From NCBI GenBank assembly GCA_018663565.1, contig JABJQE010000029.1, positions 1 through 7,490 on the forward strand: 7,490 nt of DNA, in the 5' to 3' direction. Under the pieces are notes generated by a model. The model was not told where the DNA came from, searched no databases, and saw only the letters and a program-made list of their open reading frames with translations. Below, piece by piece: positions 1 through 7,184 of the stretch (within the stretch, counting starts at the first letter, position 1; every line of letters starts with the position of its first letter). A program made the translations under genes and the position numbers. Source of the stretch: Phycisphaerae bacterium. GTDB taxonomy: Bacteria; Planctomycetota; Phycisphaerae; Phycisphaerales; SM1A02.

Positions 1-2
1 AA

Positions 3-218
3 CGGTTTACGAATGCCATGGAAGAGCAAATGAACGCGCTCAATTCAAGGCATCGCAGTCTTGGCCAAACATGGAAAGACCAAGAACACCGCAAGTTCTC
101 TGAAGACTTTGAGCACTCCATGCGTGCGCTCGCTCGCTTCCGCGAGGTCGTCAACGAACACATCCCATTCCTCAAGAAGAAAGCACAGCGGGCCGAGGAT
201 TACCTCAACCAGCGATAG
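3..218 (+). CDS. WXG100-like small helical protein (5' end outside window)
   Basis: This is a short, all-helical, charged protein. The reading frame is open to the left edge of the window, with codons for RFTNA before the first visible ATG at 18. That ATG is therefore probably internal and the true start lies upstream. From that ATG, the motif TWKDQEHRKF sits at residues 18-27, followed by a second amphipathic helix ending in KAQRAEDYLNQR. The layout (helix, Trp turn, helix, about 65-90 residues) is like WXG100/ESAT-6 proteins, which form helical hairpins and are type VII secretion substrates or chaperone-like partners. Here the turn is W-K-D rather than W-x-G. The same TW[KR]DxxH signature recurs in the third gene of the cluster. 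The next gene starts 3 bases after the stop, so they are probably co-transcribed. The family is inferred from pattern; the function is not proven. Confidence 0.75.
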   Translation, partial: RFTNAMEEQMNALNSRHRSLGQTWKDQEHRKFSEDFEHSMRALARFREVVNEHIPFLKKKAQRAEDYLNQR

Positions 219-221
219 CCA

Positions 222-812
222 ATGCGTGACTCCGCACATGTCGGCGCCATTACGGCGATCTCAGAACTTCGCGGGCGATTCGTCGAAGCCGGCGAGGCCA
301 TCTCTCGCACAGTTGACGAATGCGTGAGCCAAGCTGCCCGTACACTCACTTGGGTCCAAGGACCGCAAACCGAACATTGGAAACGCCAGAAGCGAAAGCG
401 TGAGCAGAAGCATGCCTCGGCCAAGAGCGATCTTGAGCGGGCAAAGATTGCCAAGCCAGACGCAGACCCGAGAAGTTTCGTCGACCAAAACCGAGCAATC
501 AAGAAAACAAAGGCTGCCATCGAAGAGGCCGAACAAAAAGTTCGGGCAATCAAACGATGGTCGCGTGAGCTTGAGCGGCAACTCACGTTGTTCCGAGGTG
601 GCATTCGACCTCTCTCGGGCGCAGCTGAGGTGGATCTTCCACGAGCCGCACGCTGGCTTAAGGCCCTTGAAGAACACCTCGGTGGATACCTCGCCGTCGC
701 GCCCACGCTGCCAGCGGGGATGGACGCCACGAGCGACCCAGCAGATGAAGCTCCAACGCGTCGGATCGGATCGGGCGTTCGGGGGCCCGACCAAGAGGGA
801 GATGCACCATGA
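222..812 (+). CDS. Charged coiled-coil protein of the WXG-like/FtsK cluster
   Basis: This is a 196-residue soluble protein with no signal peptide or membrane segment. I do not recognise a named domain. Residues 10-45 look like one amphipathic helix. Residues 52-75 (starting HWKRQKRKREQ) and 90-124 form highly charged helices with coiled-coil character. Residues 138-157 are another helix, and the last 40 residues are Pro/Gly/Asp-rich and probably disordered. The start is 3 bases after the preceding stop and has no visible Shine-Dalgarno, so translation probably depends on the upstream gene. The stop overlaps the next start as ATGA. Its position between two WXG-like proteins suggests an accessory, chaperone or structural partner of the same system. 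That role is an inference from context only. Confidence 0.85.
   Translation: MRDSAHVGAITAISELRGRFVEAGEAISRTVDECVSQAARTLTWVQGPQTEHWKRQKRKREQKHASAKSDLERAKIAKPDADPRSFVDQNRAIKKTKAAIEEAEQKVRAIKRWSRELERQLTLFRGGIRPLSGAAEVDLPRAARWLKALEEHLGGYLAVAPTLPAGMDATSDPADEAPTRRIGSGVRGPDQEGDAP
798..801 (+). promoter_or_regulatory. Ribosome binding site of the third cluster gene
   Basis: GGAG lies 7 bases before the ATG at 809, inside the end of the preceding coding region. Together with the ATGA stop/start overlap it fixes the start of the small gene that follows and indicates coupled translation. Confidence 0.6.
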
Positions 813-1021
813 GCCTTGCACCCTGCCGCGGACGACTCCGCGAATCCTGCGTCATGCTTCGCGCCGCGTGGGAGTCTGCCGGATCAACCTGGCGTGACTC
901 GCAACACGAATACCTAGGCGAGAAGTTCCTTCGGCCGCTCGATCAAGCTCTCCGAAATGCAGAGAATGCGATTGACCAGATGGATGAAATCCTGCGGCAA
1001 GTTCATCGAGACTGCGGCTGA
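809..1021 (+). CDS. Second WXG100-like small helical protein
   Basis: This is a 70-residue helical protein with no signal peptide. Its start codon overlaps the upstream stop (ATGA) and is preceded by GGAG at 7 bases, so the start is well supported. TWRDSQHEY occupies residues 27-35 and Phe40 lies 12 residues after the Trp. The first cluster gene has exactly this spacing (TWKDxxH, then Phe 12 residues after the Trp), so the two proteins look like distant paralogues. Helices before and after the Trp turn give the hairpin layout of WXG100 proteins, again with Asp where Gly is usual. Cys residues occur at 6, 14 and 69. The likely role is a substrate or heterodimer partner for the ATPase encoded downstream. 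This is inferred from motif and context. Confidence 0.82.
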   Translation: MSLAPCRGRLRESCVMLRAAWESAGSTWRDSQHEYLGEKFLRPLDQALRNAENAIDQMDEILRQVHRDCG

Positions 1022-1095
1022 GGCTCGCACACTTTACTATCGGCACAGTTCAACCAGTTCAACCCTCTTTACCTACCGAGGCCAATGTCCACACC
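1022..1095 (+). other. Intergenic gap before the ATPase gene
   Basis: These 74 bases contain a perfect 9-base tandem repeat (CAGTTCAAC twice, 1046-1063). A weak GAGG at 1078-1081 lies 14 bases before the ATG at 1096, which is too far for a good ribosome binding site. No convincing terminator or promoter is visible, so read-through from the small genes is plausible. Confidence 0.45.
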
Positions 1096-4000
1096 ATGTC
1101 TGCTGCTCGCCTGATTACGCTTGTCCAAGACACACTTGCCCGAACAGTGACCTTGATTGAGGGAACCGTTCAGCGGTGCAATGATGCCGATGAGACTCTC
1201 AAGCAAGCCCAAGCGGAAGTCGATGCCAAGCACACACACAAAGAAGCCGCCATCACCAAGCGACTTCAACGTGCGACCGAAGCACTCAACACTCAATTCG
1301 CCCGAGACATGAAAAACGCTACGACGAAGTGGATGTCCAAGTCGTCCAGCCTCAACGAACACGCTGATGAACGACGGGAAACAATCCTCGATGAATCCGT
1401 GTCCATCCGCACAACTGCGGCCGAAGAGGCAAAAGAAGCGAAGTGGCTCGCGGACTCAATGTACGAAGCGAACATAAACAACACTGAACAGTCGCTCGAA
1501 CGTGTCACGAAACATCTCGAAGAAGCGAAGTGGCGGCAGAACGCCGTTCAAGAGCAAGCGGCAGAATGGCGAAAGACCCTCGGCATGCCCGAGGCCACGG
1601 CCCCTGAGCAACAAGAGTCCCCCCTATCACCCGAGAGCCCCTCTACGGAAGAAGTTGATCGAAAACTCGACCATGCCGACGCGTGCCTTGAAGAAGTCCG
1701 CGGCACTACGAAGCATCGGTTCATGCAGAATGTCACGCAGTACACCGGATTGATCGTGCCAACTGCAATCGGTATTGCGATCGGATTTCTGACCGTGCAC
1801 GGTGCTATTGCCATTCCTGCTGGGCTCTCGCTGGGCGTGTGTGTCTTTCTCCTGATCAGGTTCAACGCACGCCGCACCCGCTGGGGCTTGATTTCAAGCG
1901 CTGAACAACTTGCGGTAGAAGGAGTCGCACTTGCTGATCGTCGGCTTCACGTCGCAAAGTTCAGGCACAATCGCATTGAGATCGAGTCTCGGCAATCAAG
2001 AGATACGAAGCATGAGACCACGCGAGCCAGTCTCGCTGCCAAGATAGAACTTGCCGGCCCGCGATCACAACGACGTCTCGAGAAGCTAGACGCCATCCTC
2101 CAAACTGCTCTTGAAGAAGCACAGGCGATCAAGGATGAAACGGAATCACACGCCAAAGCTGCCAAGGAAGCAGCGGCCACAGCAGCCGCAGAGGCCGCTG
2201 CTCATGCTCGGCAGAAAAATGCTGATGAAACTAAGCAACAACTGACATGTGCTACCGAAACCCATGCTGAAGCATGGACTACCGCCGTTGAATCGTGGAC
2301 CTCAACACAAGAGCAAATCCACGCCGACCTTGAGACGATCTCGACACTCCAATCCAATCTTGCCCCCCACTGGCCCTCCTGGGATGCCAACTGGGCGACT
2401 CAAGAATTGCCAGTTCAGTTTGCGGGCGACATTGGCATCGGTCGCATTCGGTGCACGGTCGAAGACCTTCCATCTGGATTGCCATCAGACCCACGGCTTC
2501 CATGGACCGCCCCCGCCGTACTTGAATTGCCCGCTGCGATTGACTTTCAGGGACGAGGCTCACTCGTCATCGAAGCCGACGAGGGATCTCAGGCTGAGGG
2601 CATTGCCATCATGCAGGCGGTCATCGCCCGCGCCCTCACCACAATCCCCGCCGGGCAACTTCGCTTGACCCTATATGATCCCATCGGGCTTGGCCAGAAC
2701 TTTGCCGGCTTCATGCATCTCGCTGACAACGATGAAGCCTCCATTCTCGAACGCACATGGACCGAGCCCCGGCACATCGAGAGTAAACTCGGCGACATTA
2801 CCGAGCACATGGAGACGGTCATCCAGGCCTATCTCCGCAACGAATACGACTCTCTTGAGGCCTACAACAGAGCAGCCGGTCAGATCGCCGAGCCGTACCA
2901 CTTGCTGGTACTGGCGAATTTTCCTGAGGGCATTACAGACAATGCCGCGAAACGACTCGCGAGCATTCTGGCCAGTGGCCCCCGCTGCGGCGTTTTTACA
3001 TGCCTGCTTGTTGATCCGAACAAGGACACGCCCGAGCCCCTTCAAGACCTTGAATGGAACGAGTCACGCGTTCGACTGGCCAAGACTGAAGACGGCTGGC
3101 GACTCACGGCCCCGGCTCTTGGCGACTTTGAATTCATCGCCGATCAGCCCCCCGCCGACACCATATTGACCCAAGCGGTCCAGCGAGTCGCCGACATGGC
3201 CTCTGAAGCTCATCGTGTTGAGGTTCCGTTCGAACTCATCTCGCCCACGGAAGAACAACGATGGACACGATCTTCTACGGATGAACTCCGTGTCACGCTT
3301 GGACAAAGTGGCGCAAACCGATTTCAAGAAATCAAACTCGGTCGCGGCACAACGCAGCATGCATTGGTGGCCGGACGCACAGGCTCTGGCAAATCTACTC
3401 TGCTCCATGTGCTGATTACCAACATGGCGTTGTGGTATTCACCAGATGAACTTGAATTCCATCTCATCGACTTCAAGAAGGGCGTTGAATTTCAAACCTA
3501 CGCCATGCACGCGCTGCCACACGCCCGTGTTGTGGCCATCGAAAGTGACCGCGAGTTTGGGCTGAGCGTCCTCCGTCGTCTTGATGAAGAACTGCGACGA
3601 CGTGGCGATCTCTTCCGTGGAGCCGGCGTACAAGATGTCGCTGGGTGGAGAGCAAAGTCTGACACACCAATGCCGCGAGTACTGCTTGTGGTCGATGAAT
3701 TCCAAGAGTTCTTCGCCGACGACGACACGCTCGCCCAAGAGTCTGGCCTTCTGCTCGATCGGCTTGTCCGCCAAGGTCGCGCCTTTGGAATTCATGTACT
3801 GATGGGTTCTCAAACGCTCGACGGGGCCTTCTCCCTCGCCCGCAGTACGCTTGGACAGATGGGCGTTCGCATCGCACTGCAGTGCGCCGAAGCCGACTCC
3901 TACCTCATCCTGAGCGATGAGAATCCCGCTGCCCGACTTCTTCGACGACCGGGCGAAGCGATCTACAACGACGCGGGCGGCAAGATTGAAGGCAACTCGC

Positions 4001-4983
4001 CCTTCCAAGTTGTGTGGCTCGATGATCATGAACGAGACGCAGCCCTCGCAACCGTGTCGAAACTTGAGCAGAGCCGGTTCCCGGGCGTCGACCGCGAACA
4101 GTTCATCTTCAAGGGCAATATCCCGTCACTGCTGCATAGCGATCCAATGATCGAACAAATGCTCGATGCTGATGCCTGGCCTGCCCCATCGCCTATTGAC
4201 ATCACCCTCGGTGACCCCATTGCCATCAAGCCACAAACAACGTTGCCACTTCGAGCTCGAAGCGGCTGCAACACGCTGCTCGTTGGACAGCACCCCGAGT
4301 CCGGCAACGCCATCTTGACGGGCGCACTCCTTCAACTCGCGGCCACGCTTTCGCCAACACAATCGCCCGACGAGCCCGGCCTGATGACATGGATCTTTGA
4401 CGGCACACCAAGTGATGCACTCTTTGCGGGACGGTTGCCAGCATTCGGGTCACAACTGCCCCACCAGGTCACGCGTGTCACGGCGAAGAATCTTGAAATT
4501 GAAATGCAGCGGCTCTCCGATATCTTGGCGTCTCGCGCAGACGGCGACCACACCGGACGCGCCACCATCTTGATTCTTGGCCTCCATCCACACCGACTCA
4601 ACGCATTGCGATCAGCCGAAGACGACTTCTCATTCTCGTCCGAAGATGAAAAGCCCAAGCCAGACAAACAGTTTGCTGACATTCTGCGAGAGGGCCCAGT
4701 CGTCGGCATGCATTCGCTGCTGTGGTTTGATGGGCTTAACAATCTGAACCGCTGCCTGAGCCGATCGAATCAGCGGGAGTTTGATCTCAAGGTGCTCTTC
4801 CAAATGAGCGCCAACGACTCAGGCCAATTGATCGATACGACTGCGGCATCCGACCTTGGCGCCAATCGGGCCATCATCCACGCAGACGATGTGGGCTCCA
4901 TTGAGAAGTTCCGGCCCTGGGCTATGCCCAACGACCAATGGCTTGAGATGGTCGCCACATCGCTCTCAAATCGCCGCCAATAG
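1096..4983 (+). CDS. FtsK/SpoIIIE-type membrane ATPase with coiled coils, type VII secretion-like motor
   Basis: This 1295-residue protein has several regions in order. Residues about 1-160 are a charged coiled coil. A Pro/Ser/Glu-rich linker spans about 163-185. A hydrophobic hairpin of two probable membrane helices lies at about 218-256. A second, Ala/Glu-rich coiled coil covers about 257-430. Three FtsK-like modules follow. The middle module is canonical: P-loop GRTGSGKS at 760-767 (Lys766), DFKKGVEF at 792-799, Walker B VLLVVDE at 862-868 (Asp867, Glu868), and GRAFGIHVLMGSQ at 894-906. The first module (about 489-640) and third module (about 1058-1212) keep the strand pattern but lack a P-loop Lys and an acidic Walker B. 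EccC/EssC motors of type VII systems also have three tandem ATPase domains, but I see neither an FHA domain nor an EccC-like N-terminus. A DNA translocase is the alternative. The gamma domain typical of FtsK is not evident, and the WXG-like neighbours favour protein export. The ATG at 1096 is the first plausible in-frame start. Confidence 0.9.
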   Translation: MSAARLITLVQDTLARTVTLIEGTVQRCNDADETLKQAQAEVDAKHTHKEAAITKRLQRATEALNTQFARDMKNATTKWMSKSSSLNEHADERRETILDESVSIRTTAAEEAKEAKWLADSMYEANINNTEQSLERVTKHLEEAKWRQNAVQEQAAEWRKTLGMPEATAPEQQESPLSPESPSTEEVDRKLDHADACLEEVRGTTKHRFMQNVTQYTGLIVPTAIGIAIGFLTVHGAIAIPAGLSLGVCVFLLIRFNARRTRWGLISSAEQLAVEGVALADRRLHVAKFRHNRIEIESRQSRDTKHETTRASLAAKIELAGPRSQRRLEKLDAILQTALEEAQAIKDETESHAKAAKEAAATAAAEAAAHARQKNADETKQQLTCATETHAEAWTTAVESWTSTQEQIHADLETISTLQSNLAPHWPSWDANWATQELPVQFAGDIGIGRIRCTVEDLPSGLPSDPRLPWTAPAVLELPAAIDFQGRGSLVIEADEGSQAEGIAIMQAVIARALTTIPAGQLRLTLYDPIGLGQNFAGFMHLADNDEASILERTWTEPRHIESKLGDITEHMETVIQAYLRNEYDSLEAYNRAAGQIAEPYHLLVLANFPEGITDNAAKRLASILASGPRCGVFTCLLVDPNKDTPEPLQDLEWNESRVRLAKTEDGWRLTAPALGDFEFIADQPPADTILTQAVQRVADMASEAHRVEVPFELISPTEEQRWTRSSTDELRVTLGQSGANRFQEIKLGRGTTQHALVAGRTGSGKSTLLHVLITNMALWYSPDELEFHLIDFKKGVEFQTYAMHALPHARVVAIESDREFGLSVLRRLDEELRRRGDLFRGAGVQDVAGWRAKSDTPMPRVLLVVDEFQEFFADDDTLAQESGLLLDRLVRQGRAFGIHVLMGSQTLDGAFSLARSTLGQMGVRIALQCAEADSYLILSDENPAARLLRRPGEAIYNDAGGKIEGNSPFQVVWLDDHERDAALATVSKLEQSRFPGVDREQFIFKGNIPSLLHSDPMIEQMLDADAWPAPSPIDITLGDPIAIKPQTTLPLRARSGCNTLLVGQHPESGNAILTGALLQLAATLSPTQSPDEPGLMTWIFDGTPSDALFAGRLPAFGSQLPHQVTRVTAKNLEIEMQRLSDILASRADGDHTGRATILILGLHPHRLNALRSAEDDFSFSSEDEKPKPDKQFADILREGPVVGMHSLLWFDGLNNLNRCLSRSNQREFDLKVLFQMSANDSGQLIDTTAASDLGANRAIIHADDVGSIEKFRPWAMPNDQWLEMVATSLSNRRQ

Positions 4984-5047
4984 GCCGATAACAGGCTTGA
5001 TTCCGGGTTGGCGGGCCTTGAGCACCACCATAGTCGCTCTTTTTGTC

Positions 5048-5074
5048 GAAAGGCCTCACACTGGAGGCCTCTTC
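5048..5074 (+). terminator. Stem-loop after the ATPase gene, possible terminator
   Basis: AGGCCTC (5051-5057) pairs perfectly with GAGGCCT (5064-5070) around the 6-base loop ACACTG. GAA (5048-5050) can extend the stem with TTC (5072-5074) across one bulged C. It lies about 65 bases after the ATPase stop and before the next gene, where a terminator would be expected. No T-run follows it on the plus strand, and the TTTTT at 5040-5044 precedes it. It could instead be a 3'-end stabilising hairpin. Confidence 0.4.
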
Positions 5075-5154
5075 TCCCAATAGATGTACACGAAGGCACC
5101 GTCCCTTCAGAAGCCACTCATTGGAGCTGGCACCTTGACCACCACTCACCACTC

Positions 5155-5159
5155 AGGAG
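5155..5159 (+). promoter_or_regulatory. Ribosome binding site of the 56-residue gene
   Basis: AGGAG ends 7 bases before the ATG at 5167, near-ideal spacing. It favours that start over the in-frame ATG at 5008, which would add an unconvincing His-rich leader. Confidence 0.65.
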
Positions 5160-5166
5160 TGACCAG

Positions 5167-5337
5167 ATGCGTACCTACGACAGCAACAAAGCCACCATGC
5201 TCCTTCAGATCGGCACTTCCTGGGCCGTGTGCACCCGCACTCCCGTGCCAGTCATCTTGGCTCGATTCCCCCAGCGCGAGGACGCGATTCGCTGGCAAGC
5301 CGATCACGAATCCCGCGTCAAGCCCCAAGCCGCCTAA
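5167..5337 (+). CDS. Small hypothetical protein, 56 residues
   Basis: I do not recognise this protein. The ATG at 5167 has AGGAG at a 7-base spacing, one of the best ribosome binding sites in the window, which supports a translated gene. The product has no signal peptide. A short hydrophobic segment (MLLQIGTSWAVC, residues 11-22) and a second one with Pro (VPVILARF, 27-34) are followed by a polar segment with REDAIRWQADHESR (37-50). The central part could form two beta strands and the tail a helix, so a small soluble beta-alpha fold is more likely than a membrane peptide. It stands alone between the ATPase stem-loop and the lipoprotein gene, which starts 44 bases later. No function is assigned. 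Confidence 0.6.
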   Translation: MRTYDSNKATMLLQIGTSWAVCTRTPVPVILARFPQREDAIRWQADHESRVKPQAA

Positions 5338-5381
5338 GAGTCGAAGTGTTGGCAGGGACCGGGTAGACTTTCGCATTCCCC

Positions 5382-7184
5382 ATGCGGCATGCGATTCGAA
5401 TCAACTCTGTACTGGCCCTCACAGCGGCCACCCTGCTTACCGGCTGCAGCCAGGTTGAACGCGCACGACCTCGTCCGAAGGCGTCTTCTTCCATTAGGGA
5501 ACTCGATGGACTGCAGACCCCGAGCATTCTCCGGGGCACAGTTGGGGCGGAAACCGTCCTGATCGGGTGGGATGACAGCACGAGCCCCACCTACAAACCA
5601 ACCAAGATTCGCGGGTATGGACTCGTCGTCGGCCTCGATGGCACGGGTGCCCGGGATGTACCACCAGACGTTCGTACGCACATGATTCAAATCATGGGTC
5701 GGCAAGGCGTTGGCAGTAACCGCATTGGGTTTGGAGAGGTCTCACCAGAAGATATGCTCGACTCACCCGACTCGGCCATCGTCATCGTCGAAGGCGTCGT
5801 GCCACCCGGCGCTGTCGGACGACGCCGCACGCCACCAAGTGCGAGCGGACGAATGCCAGAGATCATTCCAGGCACGACGTTCGACGTCCATGTCTACGCC
5901 GATCCGCGGACCGGCACCACAAGCCTCGAGGGTGGCCGGCTGTATACGACTGATCTACAACCAGGCCCCCTCCTTGTCGGCAGCCGCCAAGCCAAGCGAC
6001 TTGGGCAAGCTGCCGGTCCACTCTTCCTCAATCCATTCATCGAGAACCAGGATGTCGCCGCCGGCGACATCAATACACTCAATGGACGCATCCTCAACGG
6101 CGGACAAGTCTTAGAAGACATGCCGCTCAAACTGAGGCTCATCAACCCAAGTCATTCGCGTATTCGCATTATCCAAAATGCGATCAATCGACGATTCCCC
6201 CTAGAACGTGGGCAGACGGCGCCAACGGCCCGCGGCGTAAATGATGCTGTGATTGAGCTCACAGTCCCCCCCTCGATGCGGGATGATCCAGATTCTTTTG
6301 TGCATATCGTGCAGCATGCAACACTGCGGCAAATCGACTCTGATCGCATTGCCAACACGACACGGCGGGCCTTGCAGCGAGATCCATCTGATGCCCCCCA
6401 CGCCTACTGGCGTTGGGTGGCACTTGGCCCCCAATCGTTGCCAATGGTCCGCAAGATGTACGACTATCCCGAAGCACTTCCACGGCTAGCGGCCCTCCGC
6501 GCAGGCGCTGAACTCTCGGACCCCATTGCCGCTGTTTCACTTCGGAAAATGGGCAGGAAAGGCACGCTTCCTGAGCGACTTGAGGCGGCCACGCTGCTCG
6601 CCAAACTTCCCGTAGACCCACGAACCGAAGATGTGCTTCGAGACATGCTCAATGATGAAGACATTGAAGTTCGGCTTCGAAGTTACGAGGCCCTCGAGCA
6701 ACTTCGATCGTCCATCGTCAACCGAACGAATGTGCCGGGCAAATTCGAAATGCATGAAGTTCCATCAGCATTTCCCGCCATCTACATCACCCAGGTCCAG
6801 CACCCTCGAATCGTGTTGTTCGGTGATGTCGTCGAGATCTTGAGCCCACTTACGCTTGGACTGTGGGACAACAGCCTGATGATGAAAGAGTCAGCCGACG
6901 AGGATCGCATCGAGGTCTTCTATCGCCACGATCCCTTGAGCCTCGCCGAGATCAATCGGGTGAAACCAAATCTCCATGAACTCATCATGCTGCTTGCCCA
7001 CGATCCCACGATAGAAGACCCCTCCCCTGGGCTCAATATGACCTACAGCGAAGTTGTCGGAGTGCTACATGCCCTCTGGCGCCGAGAGTACGTCATCGCC
7101 GATTTCAAGGCCCAGCAGGACCGCGTTATGGCTGAACTCCGCCGCTCAGCCACTATGACCGACTACTCGCCACGAGCCGAATAG
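5382..7184 (+). CDS. FlgI-like domain lipoprotein with C-terminal helical repeats
   Basis: This 600-residue protein has a lipoprotein signal peptide. A basic start and hydrophobic core lead to lipobox LTGC at residues 19-22. Cys22 is the lipidation site, and the Ser at +2 would allow outer-membrane sorting. Residues about 75-330 resemble the flagellar P-ring protein FlgI: GYGLVVGLDGTG (78-89); VVPPGAV (139-145); FDVHVYADPRTGTTSLEGG (167-185) then LYTTDL (187-192); LKLRLINPSHSRI (249-261) then IIQNAINRRF (263-272); and IELTVPPSM (291-299). Residues about 350-445 are helical and HEAT-like (for example RLEAATLLAKLP, 399-410). The remainder, to 600, is unrecognised. FlgI itself is about 370 residues, is not usually a lipoprotein and lacks this extension. 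No other flagellar gene is nearby, so a P-ring role is unproven. An in-frame stop at 5364 forces the start to 5382. No Shine-Dalgarno is close to it. Confidence 0.85.
   Translation: MRHAIRINSVLALTAATLLTGCSQVERARPRPKASSSIRELDGLQTPSILRGTVGAETVLIGWDDSTSPTYKPTKIRGYGLVVGLDGTGARDVPPDVRTHMIQIMGRQGVGSNRIGFGEVSPEDMLDSPDSAIVIVEGVVPPGAVGRRRTPPSASGRMPEIIPGTTFDVHVYADPRTGTTSLEGGRLYTTDLQPGPLLVGSRQAKRLGQAAGPLFLNPFIENQDVAAGDINTLNGRILNGGQVLEDMPLKLRLINPSHSRIRIIQNAINRRFPLERGQTAPTARGVNDAVIELTVPPSMRDDPDSFVHIVQHATLRQIDSDRIANTTRRALQRDPSDAPHAYWRWVALGPQSLPMVRKMYDYPEALPRLAALRAGAELSDPIAAVSLRKMGRKGTLPERLEAATLLAKLPVDPRTEDVLRDMLNDEDIEVRLRSYEALEQLRSSIVNRTNVPGKFEMHEVPSAFPAIYITQVQHPRIVLFGDVVEILSPLTLGLWDNSLMMKESADEDRIEVFYRHDPLSLAEINRVKPNLHELIMLLAHDPTIEDPSPGLNMTYSEVVGVLHALWRREYVIADFKAQQDRVMAELRRSATMTDYSPRAE

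Noticed and set aside
200..821. Long open frames on the minus strand opposite the coiled-coil gene
   Set aside because: They overlap the plus-strand gene over its full length. Their products are Arg/Ser/Cys-rich, typical of antisense shadow translation, with no domain or ribosome binding site.
1085..1087. Alternative ATG for the ATPase gene
   Set aside because: It is out of frame with the coding sequence; the ATG at 1096 is the first in frame.
3439..4029. A 196-codon minus-strand open frame over the ATPase core
   Set aside because: It lies exactly opposite the conserved Walker A/B region of the ATPase, whose protein motifs explain the sequence. No recognisable product or start signal is seen.
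5008..5166. In-frame upstream extension of the 56-residue gene from the ATG at 5008
   Set aside because: The extension crosses the stem-loop, yields a His/Ser/Arg-rich stretch of low plausibility, and is made unnecessary by the strong ribosome binding site at 5155-5159.
5341..5369. Possible promoter before the FlgI-like gene (TAGACT as -10, or TTGGCA as a -35 or sigma-54 element)
   Set aside because: The -35 candidate 17 bases upstream (TCGAAG) matches poorly, TTGGCA is only 9 bases from TAGACT, and the sigma-54 GG-N10-GC spacing is not met.
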